From Chitinophaga agri (GTDB lineage Bacteria; Bacteroidota; Bacteroidia; Chitinophagales; Chitinophagaceae), in NCBI RefSeq assembly GCF_010093065.1, contig NZ_CP048113.1, positions 682,001 to 746,000 of the forward strand: DNA of 64,000 bases, written 5' to 3'. The notes beneath the pieces are model-generated. The model had not been told where the DNA came from and did not search any database. It worked only from the letters and a program-made list of their open reading frames with translations. Each line of letters opens with the position of its first letter. The stretch's first letter is position 1. The translations under genes and the position numbers were made by a program. Positions 42,085-51,743 of the stretch are shown piece after piece.

Positions 42085-42582
42085 TTACGCCCTGTCCCAG
42101 AATGGAGGTGGTTCTATGCCTAATGCCCGCAGGTAAACATATCCCTGACCCCTGTGATGGATCTCATTGTCAACGAAATAAAATAACGTAAACTGGATCG
42201 TACCTTCATACTGACCAAAAGCGACGTCTACTTCATGGAACCGCTCTGCCGGTATTTCAGGCCACAGGCGATTAAGCTTTTCCGTTAGTTCGTCCCAGAG
42301 AGCCAGCAGTGCTTCTTTTGTGGTAGGACGACCTCCTTCATAAATCGCTTCGAACGTAGACCACTTACCGGTTAACATGCCATCTATACCCGGCATACCC
42401 ATGGCGATCATTTCCAGTGCCAGTTCAGAAAAGGGCCGCATGCCGCCAACAGAAAAACTAAAGAGTTCCTTTTCAGGAAAGGCTTCAATGACCCGGCGGG
42501 TAAGTCTGCGATGTCCCTGCCAGTGTTCCAGCATTTCCGCTGGAGTAATAACGGCTTTCGTGCTGATGGTTTCCTGTGTCAT
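42085..42582 (-). CDS. DinB-family protein (cytosolic)
   Basis: DinB-fold protein of 165 residues from the ATG at 42582 (MTQETISTKA). LEHWQGHRRLTRRVIEAFPE gives the first His, and VDNEIHHRGQGYVYLRALGI the C-terminal His pair of the metal triad. The frame extends up to 42705, but the extra N-terminus has no homology pattern. Unlike the DinB protein at 6396 it has no signal peptide. Function is probably a thiol- or metal-dependent transferase; substrate unknown. The VOC gene lies directly downstream. Confidence 0.88.
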   Translation of the reverse strand: MTQETISTKAVITPAEMLEHWQGHRRLTRRVIEAFPEKELFSFSVGGMRPFSELALEMIAMGMPGIDGMLTGKWSTFEAIYEGGRPTTKEALLALWDELTEKLNRLWPEIPAERFHEVDVAFGQYEGTIQFTLFYFVDNEIHHRGQGYVYLRALGIEPPPFWDRA

Positions 42583-42815
42583 GTCCAATATATTTTGTTG
42601 GTGAGTAATGTATGATGATACAAAGAAAATCAGGGGGAGTGACAGCCCTATGTCAGCAGCATTCCGGAATAATGAAAAAACAATGAAGCGTGCTATCCGG
42701 TTCACCCGTGCCGGCCAAAATGAGGATTTGCCTACTCATTACTCCGTCTGCCTGATTATAAATGAGTTGAGGTGTTTTTTGCAGATTCACGCCTCGGAAG
42801 CCTTTTTTGTCACAA

Positions 42816-42843
42816 TGTGGATAACTTCAATTGTGGATAACTT
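42816..42843 (-). promoter_or_regulatory. two perfect DnaA boxes in a 585-bp gene-free stretch
   Basis: TGTGGATAACTT occurs twice, at 42816-42827 and 42832-42843; the first nine bases are the exact complement of the DnaA-box consensus TTATCCACA. They lie 16 bp apart in the same orientation. The gene-free stretch runs from 42583 to 43167 and includes a very AT-rich tract at about 42925-43030. The pair could be a DnaA-binding regulatory site or part of an origin. No third box was found by eye. Confidence 0.55.
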
Positions 42844-43167
42844 TTAATATATCTCTTTCAGCTTTTTGCCGCGAGGTAAACCGCTGACTATCAGATTCGA
42901 CTACCAGAGCTCGCTCATATTCTATACGTAGAGGCTATATTATATTATAGTACGCATTTTTAATAGTTTCATATTATTTATACTTTTAATCTTAGAATAG
43001 AAATATTTTTTAGCTATACTACTTATGCCTATGATGACTTTATACATGTCCTGTTACTTGTTCAGGAAGGTAGAAAAGAGGGCTTTTTCAAACATTAAAA
43101 CCTTGTCCGTCAGCTAACAGCGGGTTCCTCAGGACTCATCTGTTTCAGACTATTCACGAAATCCCTA

Positions 43168-46100
43168 TTGATGAAAAAGCTTCTAATACTCTTATGCCTG
43201 TTATTGGGTTGCGCATTTGAAATGGTGCACGCTCAGACAGTGTATGTAAATGTGCCGGATACGGTATGTATGTCGACCACCAATGCGACAGCTAATCAGC
43301 AGAAGTTCACCAGTATGAATGCCAACGTAACCGGTACCGGTATTACGGTTGTTAAAAAGGCAACGTGGAAGATCACGTCGCCTAACAACACAGACGCTGA
43401 TTACGAAGTGCTCTACTCCGAGAATACAGCTGCCGACAAGCCGACCAAGCTTACGAACACGTCCATGCTGACATTGCAGTTCATTGTGCCTGGTACCTAT
43501 ACTTTCGACATTACCCTGACCTATACAGATGCTGGTGGTGTGGAAAGAACAGTGACAAGGACCAACAAACTGTATGCAGAGAACTGTACCATTACCACCT
43601 GTGGTGATGGCTCAGGTACAATGGCTGGGTTTTCGGAAGACTTCGGCGCACTGGCAGAAGGAGTGAACCGCAGGAATTATCCGGTAGATGGCGTGATCTC
43701 CTATAACTACCAGCCTAGCGGTCCATTATTAGAAGATAATTATGCGATTTCAAATAACCCCAGTCTCATTAAAAGTGACTGGGCCAATAAAACAGACCAT
43801 ACCGGCGGCTACCGTGGTGGTATGCTGGTAGCTAACTCATCCCTCACTCCCCGTCAGTTCTATAAAAAGACTGTGAGCGGTCTGTGTCGTGGCTCTGTAT
43901 ATAACTTCAGCGCCTGGCTGATGGACCTGAATACCGCTGCCTCCATGAATGCCTGTGGTAATTATCAATATGCAGGGGTGACCTTCAGGGTGGTAGATGC
44001 AAAGACACCTACAAGGGTACTGAACCAGTTTAACACCCGGTCATTATCCATGATGCTCGGGTCCAAAGGGCCCACCTGGCAGCGCTACGGGGGTACCTTT
44101 ACGGTTCCGTCTGATGTTGACTCCGTTACTGTATTTATAATAAATAATAAACCAGGTGGTTGTGGAAACGATATCGCGATTGACGATATCGAATTTTCGT
44201 ATTGTAGCCCTAACATCATCGCTGAGATCGCAGGAGATAAGGAAAGTCTGCAGGAAGTATTATGTGAAGGTGCTCCTATCACCCTGGTATCTGCTTATAC
44301 GCCGACTAACTATTTCGTTGACCCGGTGTATCTGTGGGAGATGAGTGATGATGAAGGTAAGACCTGGGTACCTGTACCTTTCAGTGTGAACAATGCCAAA
44401 GAACTGGTGATCGCGGAAGGCGAACTGAAAGGCACAAGGAAAGTAGCTTCGGACTATCTCTTCCGCGCGCAGATCTATGAGAGGGGGAGTGACCAGTATA
44501 CCTGTGCGTCTCCATCGTCTGAGATCAGGCTGACTATCCTCCCAATGCCGAACCTTAATCTGACGGGAAGTGAAGTGTGTGCAGGCGCGAATGTGGAACT
44601 GGAAGCTTCCGGCGGATTTGACTCCTATTCCTGGAAAGACCTGCCGGGATTTGATGGCACCAATCGTTCTATCGTTGTAGATAAAGATACCACCATTACT
44701 GTATTTGGTTATGTTAACTATGCTGATGGCCATACCTGTCAGGATGAGAATAGCATCTTCATCAGTGCGATCCGCTCTCCGATGATCGACGTCGCTGTAT
44801 CCGACAGTAACGTCTGTCTGGGTGATGCGATCGACATGAGAGTGAACAGCATCCTGAATGGTTATGACATCCAGTGGTTCAGAGGTCCGGATGTAAATGG
44901 TGTAAAAGTACACATGCCTGAATTTGATGGACTGACCGAAGTAACACAGTTGCAGATCACTTCTGCTGCTGATAGTGTATACAGCGTAACCGTGAGCGAT
45001 CCAATCAATGGTTGTGTGGTATCGTCCAAACCTGTTATTGTAAGGACTTCTATTACACCGACAACGACCCTGAAACCTAACCAGACCGTCTTCTGTGCCA
45101 GCTCCAACTCTACCGGTAACTTTACCGTAGAAGTAAATGCGGTGCCAGGAGCGACCGGTACCTGGAGAGTAGAAGAGATCTACGGTCCGGCAGTGACGGA
45201 TGATGTAATAGATGACTATGTGAAGATCCTGCTGCCTTCAGCTGCAAGGACGAGGGTAACTATCAAGAAGCCTGGTACTTCTGTAGTACTGTCCTGGACA
45301 CTTAGAAGCGGTACCAATACAACCTGTACTACCGTTGTACTGGATACACTGAGCCTGCTGACAGATCCTACCTATGCAAATGCTGGTCCGGATACAACAC
45401 AGTGTGGTACAGATAATATATTTACCATGAACGCCAGCAAACCGGCTCCTGAAACAGAAGCTTACGGTCCCGCAGCAGAAAGAGGTTTATGGAAACTGGT
45501 TTCCGGTAATGCAACCATTGCTTACGATACCGCTTATAATACAACGGTCACCGCACTCGATGCACAGGGTGATATCGTCCTGACCTGGACCATTACCAAC
45601 GTAGGCGGCTGCGTGGCTAACATAGATACTGTGATCCTCCATAAGATCGGCCGACCTGTCATCAGACTGGCCAGCCCTGTGGCAGGATGTACAAGCAAAG
45701 GGTTCTTTATGCTGGATACTTTGTCCACTAAAGGAACGCCTACCTTATATTCAGTGACAGCAGGCACACCTGCAATGCCAGGTTTTGTTCCGGTAACGGA
45801 TCAACCACTAAGCTGGCCGCTGAAAGTAAATATTCCGGCGACAGTCCTCCCTGGTACTTATAATTTTAATCTTAGCTACAGAACAGCTAAATCAGGCTGT
45901 GATTCTACCATTCCATTTACGGTGAATGTGGAAACCGGACCTACTGCTGCTACCAGCATCTCCTCCAGCACGACTGGGGTATGTGGTAATGGTTCCGCTA
46001 CGCTGACAGTGAACGGCGGCTCCCTGGGTCTGAAGGCTGATGGTGTTACACCAAATGCGGTATGGGCGTGGTACAAAGGCGGTTGCGGACAAGGTGCCCG

Positions 46101-49100
46101 CATCGGTACTGGTACTACGATCACGGTTCCTATGACTGCTGCTGCTACTTTCTATGTAAGAGCGGAAAGCCTGGGTACTTGTGATACGACTGCCTGTGTA
46201 AGCACTACTGTTACCTTTACGGGGATGCCGGCTACAATATATGCTGGTCCGGATCAGTCCAAATGTAACAGTGCTTCCTTCACCATGAACGCCAGTGCGG
46301 CAACACCCGGTACTGGTCTGTGGGTATTGCCGGCAGGTACTTCGGCCACTGTCACAGCTGGTCAGGCCAATAATCCGGCGGCAGTTATCAACGTGCCTGC
46401 TGGTGTAAGCGTGCAGGCGATCTGGAGAGTGTCTAATGGTACCTGTACCATCGCCGATACTGTGTTGTTGACGAATGCGGCTCCGCCTACGGTCGCCGCT
46501 GCTGGTCCTGATATGACGCAATGTAGTGTGACTGCCTTCAGAATGTCTGCCAATGCACCTGTTATCGGTACTGGTAAATGGTCGCTGCCTGCGGGAACAA
46601 CTGCCACTATTCCCGTAGCGGATACCAGTAACCCGAATGCCACGATCACTGTACCGTTGGGTGTGACCGTCACTGCTACCTGGACGATCACTAATGGTCT
46701 TTGTGTATCTTCTGATGCTATAGTACTAAAGAATGTAAATGGTCCTACGCCGGCGAATGCCGGCGCTGATATCGCTCAATGCGGTAATAATAATTTCACG
46801 ATGCAGGCGACTCCGGTAACAAGTGGTACTGGTACCTGGACATTACCTGCTGGTAGTGCTGGTACCATCACAGCCGGACAGGCGAATAACCCGAATGCGG
46901 TGATCACCCTCCCGGTGAACGCCAGCACCATCGCCATATGGACTACCTCAAACGGTAACTGTACCACTATAGATACAGTGCTGCTGAGCAATGGCATGGC
47001 GCCGACTACAGCTGCTGCTGGTGCTGACATGTCCCAGTGTGGTAACGGTACTTTCACATTAGGGGCCAATACGCCAGCCTTAGGCAGCGCTTCCTGGAGC
47101 GTTGTATCTTCTACACCTGCTGGTTATGTATTACCTGCTGGTACTGCAAATAATCCGGCTGCCACACTGAGCCTGCCGGCTGGTTCCGTAGTGGTATTAC
47201 GCTGGACGATCTCCAACGGTGGCTGCTCCAGCACAGATGATGTGACCCTCAGTAACAGCATTGCGCCTAATCCAGCTGCCGCTGGTCCTGATCAGTCCAA
47301 ATGTAATACAGCTACCTTTACCCTGGGCGCCAATAGCGCTGCTGGTGGTACAGGTAAATGGGAGGTGATCTCTCCAATAGGATTTACATTCCCGGCAGCG
47401 CAGGTAAATAATCCTGTCGCTAATATTAATATACCTGCTGGTACAACACTGGCACTGAAATGGACGATCGCCAACGGTGGTTGTACTACCAGTGATACAG
47501 TCGTGCTGACTAATAACATGCAGCCCAATATCGCGGCTGCCGGCGCTGACCAGTCCCTGTGTTCCGGCCTTGATTTCATCATGAAGGCCAACAAGCCGAA
47601 TGTAACGGGTGCCATTGGTACCTGGACCGTCGTAAGTGGTACTGCTACCATCACACCTGGTCAGGAGAATATGGACACGGCTCACATTATATTACCAACT
47701 GGTGCAACTGCGGTTTTACGTTGGACGATCTCCAACGGTGGCTGTACCAGCTCAGATGATATTACTTTAACAAGCATTCCTAAACCTACAACTGCAACTG
47801 CCGGCCCTGATCAGCAACACTGTGAGAACGCAGTGTTCAACATGGTCGCCAACACACCTGTAACAGGTACCGCTTCCTGGCGTCTGCCGGCAGGAACTAC
47901 TGCCAGCATCGCCGCGGGCGATATGAGTAACCCTTCAGCTACAGTGAATGTACCGGTAGGTACCGCTGTAACGCTGGCCTGGGTGATCTCTAACAGCACC
48001 TGCAACTCCGTGGATAGCATCACTCTGACTAACAGCGTGATGCCGAACGTCGCCGATGCAGGTGCTAACCAGGTACATTGTGATGATCCGATGTTCATCA
48101 TGAATGCCAATAATGCTTCTCCGGCAGCAGCTATTGGTACCTGGACCATTGTAAGTGGTACAGCTACTATTGCTGATATACATAGTGCCACTACCTCCGT
48201 GAACGTACCTGCTGGTGCAACTGTCACCCTCCGCTGGTCCATCACGAACGGTTCCTGTGCAACCGCTCCGGATGATGTAGTGCTGACAAACCAGCCCGCT
48301 ATCCAGGGGAATACGATCACTGCTGACCAGGTACTCTGTGCCAGCGATGTTCCTGCTACCCTCAGTGGTGGTACAATCACCGGTGGTACCGGTACTTATA
48401 CCTACCAATGGCAGGTGAGCACCACAAATGCGATCACCGGCTTCATGAACGTAGCCACCAATGGTACCAACGAAACCTTCACACCACCATCTATCAGCCG
48501 CAATACCTGGTACAGAAGAGTGGTGATGTCGGGTGCCTGTACCGGTAATATCAGTAATGCTGTCATGCTGACCCTGATGAACATTCCTCCGGTAGTGATC
48601 TCCGTGCCCGGTCCGAAATCTATTGATTGTGCAGAGGCAACCGATCCCGCTACGCTGTTCGGTACCCCGGTATTCAGCCACGCACCTTATGATAATGAAT
48701 CGCTGACAATCACCTACAACGATGTAACGTCGAATGTAGATGTCTGTACGAAGACCGTTACCCGTACCTGGACGGCGGTTGACCGTTGCGGTCTGGCAAC
48801 CCAGGCACAACAGGTGATCACGATCACCGACAAGATCAGGCCAGTGTTCACCACGAAAGCACCGGCTAACGTTACGGTGAGCTGTGACGCCGTTCCTGCT
48901 GCTATAGACATGACGGCTACTGACAACTGTGCCGGTACGCTGACTGTTGCTCCAATCGAAGAAAGACAGGATGCGGGTGCAAGCTGCCCTAGCAACTATC
49001 TCCTGGTGCGCAAATGGATCGCCATTGATGCCTGTGGGAACAGAAGTGATACCCTGATGCAGATCATTACCGTAAGAGATATGACGCCTCCGGTATTCGC

Positions 49101-51678
49101 TGGTACATCTCCGGCTAATATCACAGTTGACTGTGACAAGGTGCCTGCTGGTGAGATCATGACGGCTACTGATAACTGTACGCCTGGTAGTATTATCGCT
49201 GCGCCGGTAGATACGCGTAAGGCGATCTCCAGCAGTAAGTGTGCTGACTACTACCAGATCGTCCGTACCTGGACGGCTACTGATCTTTGCGGTAACAAGA
49301 CCGTACTGACGCAGACCATCACCGTACAGGATACGATCAAACCAAGATTCTCTGTCATCGTACCTGCCGCTATCACGGTAGATTGCGATCAGATCCCTGG
49401 TGTCGAAACGGTAACGGCCACTGACAACTGTACGGCTAATGTACCAGTGAAACTGACTGAAACCAGACAGAACCTCTCCACCTCCTGCCTGAACAGCTAT
49501 AAACTGACCCGTACCTGGACGGCCTCCGACAATTGTGGTAATACCGCCACCATGCGACAGGTCGTAACTGTACAGGATACCACCAGGCCGACATTCGTCG
49601 TAATGCCTCCAGGTGATACCACTGTAAGCTGTGATGCTATACCTGGTGCACCGACCAACCTCAGAGCCAGCGATAACTGCGGTACCGTTAAAATAGGTTA
49701 CACCCAGACCCGCGAAACTGTACAGGGTGGTTGCGCAGGTAGCTATCGCCTGATCCGTACATGGACAGCGAAAGACGCTTGTAACAATGCAACTGTTGCT
49801 CGTCAGATTATCACCGTGATGGATACAACGGCTCCTGTGATCGACAAAGCGCCTGCCGATATCACTATCAGCTGCAGCGATCAGATACCGGGTGCGGCAA
49901 CACTCTATGCGGTGGATAACTGTGATGTGAACTTCCCTAAGAAAGTGAACATGGTACAGGATCCGTTCGTGGTAGATAAATGTAATGGATATACCATCAT
50001 AAGAAGGTGGAACATTGCCGATGCGTGCGGTAACGCGGCCATCGAAAGAGTACAGACGATCACCGTAGAGCCTTGTCCGAAGCCAGCGCTGGAAACCAGC
50101 CTACCGGCCAACTGTTCTTCTAATACCAAATTTGCAATACGCTTAAAGAATAAAGTCACCAGACCTAAATTCGTCCTGGTGAGCGTAGTACCTGCTACAG
50201 CCGTAGCGACACCACTGGCACAGAGCAGCAACGTGTTTGACCTGAACGGTGCAACACAGGCTTCCTTCGCCGTGATCGATGGTACTACAGGTTGTTCTTC
50301 CGACACCGTTACCTACGATCTGCAGTATATCCAGAAACCGGTCGTAGAACTGGGTGACGATATCAATGTCTGCAATGGTGAATCCGTAACACTGGATGTA
50401 GGGGCTGCAAATGCTGCTTACAATATCCGCTGGTCTACAGGTGCAACTACGTCAACTATTACCGTAAATGAACCGCGTACTTATCACGTGACAGTATCTA
50501 ACGACATCTGTTCTACGATAGATTCCGTGAAGCTGATCGTGAATAATCCGCCGGTGATCGATATGGCCGATACTACCATCTGTGAAGGCACAACGCTTAA
50601 ACTGGGTACCAGCATTCAGGGCGCGACCTATGTATGGTCTACCGGTGAAACTTCTCCGACCATCGATGTATACATGCAGGGTACCTACACTGTAGATGTA
50701 ACATTGAATGGCTGTACCACGCACGATGAAGTCGATGTAGCGGTTGCTACTGCTCCATTGATAACGCTGACAGAAGATACTGCGATCTGTCCGGGTGAAT
50801 CAGCTATGCTGACCGTTGACCCTGATGGTGGTAGCGTACGCTGGAGCAATGACGACATCACGCAGTCTATCGTAGTGACAAGACCAGGCGACTACTGGGT
50901 AACGGTAACACGCAACAACTGTGTGGTAACTGATACTGTAAGAGTAACATTGAAATCAGAACTGGATATCAACATCGGACCTCAGAGAGACATTTGTGCA
51001 GGTGGCCGTGTGGTACTGAATGCGACCAATGACGACGCCGTATCCTATATGTGGAACGACGGCGATACGAATCCGATCAAAGAGGTAACACAACCTGGAA
51101 GATATACAGTCTCTGTGATGGACAGGTTCTGTTCTCAGATCACCATGGACAGCGTAGACGTGATCGTAGCGGGTATTCCGGAATTTAGCCTCGGTCGTGA
51201 CACCACGCTTTGTCTCGATAATACCCTGGTACTGAAAGTCGATCCGGGTACCGGTAACAAGGTGCGCTGGACGGGTGGTACCACAGAGAGTACCGCAAAC
51301 TCCTATAACGTGACCAGCACCGGCTACTACACCGTGACTGTTTACAACGATTGTGGTTCCATGTCAGACGATATCGCGGTGACCTTCAAACCTTGCGAAC
51401 CCGAACCAGGATTCCCGACTGCCTTCACTCCAAACGGCGACGGTAAGAACGATGTGTTCAGACCACGTGCCAAAGGCCCGATGTATGAATATGAACTACA
51501 CGTTTATAACCGTTGGGGACAAATGGTGTTCTTCTCCAAAGATGAGAAGAAAGGATGGGATGGAAGATATGTTGGACAGGTAGTGGAGAGTGGCTCTTAT
51601 ATCTGGGTGATCAGTTATAAGACGAAAGTAGGAGGAGCTGTGACCATTCAACAGGGACAGGTAACCGTCCTGAAATAA
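43168..51678 (+). CDS. giant type IX-secreted repeat adhesin (2836 aa)
   Basis: Cell-surface protein exported by the type IX system. Signal peptide (1-22) ending at VHA-Q. About 140-350: a jelly-roll-like domain with RRNYPVDGVISYNYQPSG and CGNDIAIDDIEFSYC. About 735-1710: nine copies of an 85-90-residue PKD-like repeat marked by AGPD or AGAD plus Cys (AGPDQSKCNTATFTLGAN), each with a second Cys near its end. About 1810-2305: six HYR-like repeats (ITVDCDKVPAGEIMTATDNC, RTWTATDLCGN). About 2390-2740: five Ig-like repeats (VYVWSTGETSPT-like turns). The C-terminus from about 2745 is the CHU_C type B sorting domain: FPTAFTPNGDGKNDVFRP and LHVYNRWGQMVFFS. It resembles SprB-type gliding adhesins; ligand unknown. 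Terminator at 51703. Confidence 0.92.
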   Translation: MMKKLLILLCLLLGCAFEMVHAQTVYVNVPDTVCMSTTNATANQQKFTSMNANVTGTGITVVKKATWKITSPNNTDADYEVLYSENTAADKPTKLTNTSMLTLQFIVPGTYTFDITLTYTDAGGVERTVTRTNKLYAENCTITTCGDGSGTMAGFSEDFGALAEGVNRRNYPVDGVISYNYQPSGPLLEDNYAISNNPSLIKSDWANKTDHTGGYRGGMLVANSSLTPRQFYKKTVSGLCRGSVYNFSAWLMDLNTAASMNACGNYQYAGVTFRVVDAKTPTRVLNQFNTRSLSMMLGSKGPTWQRYGGTFTVPSDVDSVTVFIINNKPGGCGNDIAIDDIEFSYCSPNIIAEIAGDKESLQEVLCEGAPITLVSAYTPTNYFVDPVYLWEMSDDEGKTWVPVPFSVNNAKELVIAEGELKGTRKVASDYLFRAQIYERGSDQYTCASPSSEIRLTILPMPNLNLTGSEVCAGANVELEASGGFDSYSWKDLPGFDGTNRSIVVDKDTTITVFGYVNYADGHTCQDENSIFISAIRSPMIDVAVSDSNVCLGDAIDMRVNSILNGYDIQWFRGPDVNGVKVHMPEFDGLTEVTQLQITSAADSVYSVTVSDPINGCVVSSKPVIVRTSITPTTTLKPNQTVFCASSNSTGNFTVEVNAVPGATGTWRVEEIYGPAVTDDVIDDYVKILLPSAARTRVTIKKPGTSVVLSWTLRSGTNTTCTTVVLDTLSLLTDPTYANAGPDTTQCGTDNIFTMNASKPAPETEAYGPAAERGLWKLVSGNATIAYDTAYNTTVTALDAQGDIVLTWTITNVGGCVANIDTVILHKIGRPVIRLASPVAGCTSKGFFMLDTLSTKGTPTLYSVTAGTPAMPGFVPVTDQPLSWPLKVNIPATVLPGTYNFNLSYRTAKSGCDSTIPFTVNVETGPTAATSISSSTTGVCGNGSATLTVNGGSLGLKADGVTPNAVWAWYKGGCGQGARIGTGTTITVPMTAAATFYVRAESLGTCDTTACVSTTVTFTGMPATIYAGPDQSKCNSASFTMNASAATPGTGLWVLPAGTSATVTAGQANNPAAVINVPAGVSVQAIWRVSNGTCTIADTVLLTNAAPPTVAAAGPDMTQCSVTAFRMSANAPVIGTGKWSLPAGTTATIPVADTSNPNATITVPLGVTVTATWTITNGLCVSSDAIVLKNVNGPTPANAGADIAQCGNNNFTMQATPVTSGTGTWTLPAGSAGTITAGQANNPNAVITLPVNASTIAIWTTSNGNCTTIDTVLLSNGMAPTTAAAGADMSQCGNGTFTLGANTPALGSASWSVVSSTPAGYVLPAGTANNPAATLSLPAGSVVVLRWTISNGGCSSTDDVTLSNSIAPNPAAAGPDQSKCNTATFTLGANSAAGGTGKWEVISPIGFTFPAAQVNNPVANINIPAGTTLALKWTIANGGCTTSDTVVLTNNMQPNIAAAGADQSLCSGLDFIMKANKPNVTGAIGTWTVVSGTATITPGQENMDTAHIILPTGATAVLRWTISNGGCTSSDDITLTSIPKPTTATAGPDQQHCENAVFNMVANTPVTGTASWRLPAGTTASIAAGDMSNPSATVNVPVGTAVTLAWVISNSTCNSVDSITLTNSVMPNVADAGANQVHCDDPMFIMNANNASPAAAIGTWTIVSGTATIADIHSATTSVNVPAGATVTLRWSITNGSCATAPDDVVLTNQPAIQGNTITADQVLCASDVPATLSGGTITGGTGTYTYQWQVSTTNAITGFMNVATNGTNETFTPPSISRNTWYRRVVMSGACTGNISNAVMLTLMNIPPVVISVPGPKSIDCAEATDPATLFGTPVFSHAPYDNESLTITYNDVTSNVDVCTKTVTRTWTAVDRCGLATQAQQVITITDKIRPVFTTKAPANVTVSCDAVPAAIDMTATDNCAGTLTVAPIEERQDAGASCPSNYLLVRKWIAIDACGNRSDTLMQIITVRDMTPPVFAGTSPANITVDCDKVPAGEIMTATDNCTPGSIIAAPVDTRKAISSSKCADYYQIVRTWTATDLCGNKTVLTQTITVQDTIKPRFSVIVPAAITVDCDQIPGVETVTATDNCTANVPVKLTETRQNLSTSCLNSYKLTRTWTASDNCGNTATMRQVVTVQDTTRPTFVVMPPGDTTVSCDAIPGAPTNLRASDNCGTVKIGYTQTRETVQGGCAGSYRLIRTWTAKDACNNATVARQIITVMDTTAPVIDKAPADITISCSDQIPGAATLYAVDNCDVNFPKKVNMVQDPFVVDKCNGYTIIRRWNIADACGNAAIERVQTITVEPCPKPALETSLPANCSSNTKFAIRLKNKVTRPKFVLVSVVPATAVATPLAQSSNVFDLNGATQASFAVIDGTTGCSSDTVTYDLQYIQKPVVELGDDINVCNGESVTLDVGAANAAYNIRWSTGATTSTITVNEPRTYHVTVSNDICSTIDSVKLIVNNPPVIDMADTTICEGTTLKLGTSIQGATYVWSTGETSPTIDVYMQGTYTVDVTLNGCTTHDEVDVAVATAPLITLTEDTAICPGESAMLTVDPDGGSVRWSNDDITQSIVVTRPGDYWVTVTRNNCVVTDTVRVTLKSELDINIGPQRDICAGGRVVLNATNDDAVSYMWNDGDTNPIKEVTQPGRYTVSVMDRFCSQITMDSVDVIVAGIPEFSLGRDTTLCLDNTLVLKVDPGTGNKVRWTGGTTESTANSYNVTSTGYYTVTVYNDCGSMSDDIAVTFKPCEPEPGFPTAFTPNGDGKNDVFRPRAKGPMYEYELHVYNRWGQMVFFSKDEKKGWDGRYVGQVVESGSYIWVISYKTKVGGAVTIQQGQVTVLK

Positions 51679-51702
51679 GAAGAAGTGTAAAGTACAATAG
51701 GC

Positions 51703-51738
51703 AAAAAGGCGTCCCACCATATGGCGGGGCGCCTTTTT
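51703..51738. terminator. bidirectional terminator after the adhesin gene
   Basis: An 18-base near-palindrome, with AAAAAGGCG on the left and CGCCTTTTT on the right, closing over CCAT/ATGG. T-run on the right and A-run on the left suit the convergent adhesin and glycoside-hydrolase-like genes. Confidence 0.9.
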
Positions 51739-51743
51739 TTATT

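Noticed and set aside
42608..42847. 79-codon plus-strand frame covering the DnaA boxes
   Set aside because: Composition resembles random translation; it overlaps the DinB promoter and start. Kept as intergenic DNA.
42583..43167. Firm call of the chromosomal origin
   Set aside because: Only two DnaA boxes were found, dnaA and other typical origin neighbours are not in the window, and GC skew could not be computed; left as a hypothesis.
45370..48290. Possible tandem-repeat array or mobile element
   Set aside because: The 255-270-bp periodicity is explained by nine diverged protein repeats in one reading frame.
44260..48995. Several long minus-strand frames (150-290 codons) opposite the giant adhesin gene
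   Set aside because: They are shadows produced by the repetitive Thr/Gly/Ala codons of the sense gene; the translations are low-complexity with no domain or signal peptide, and the sense frame is unbroken.
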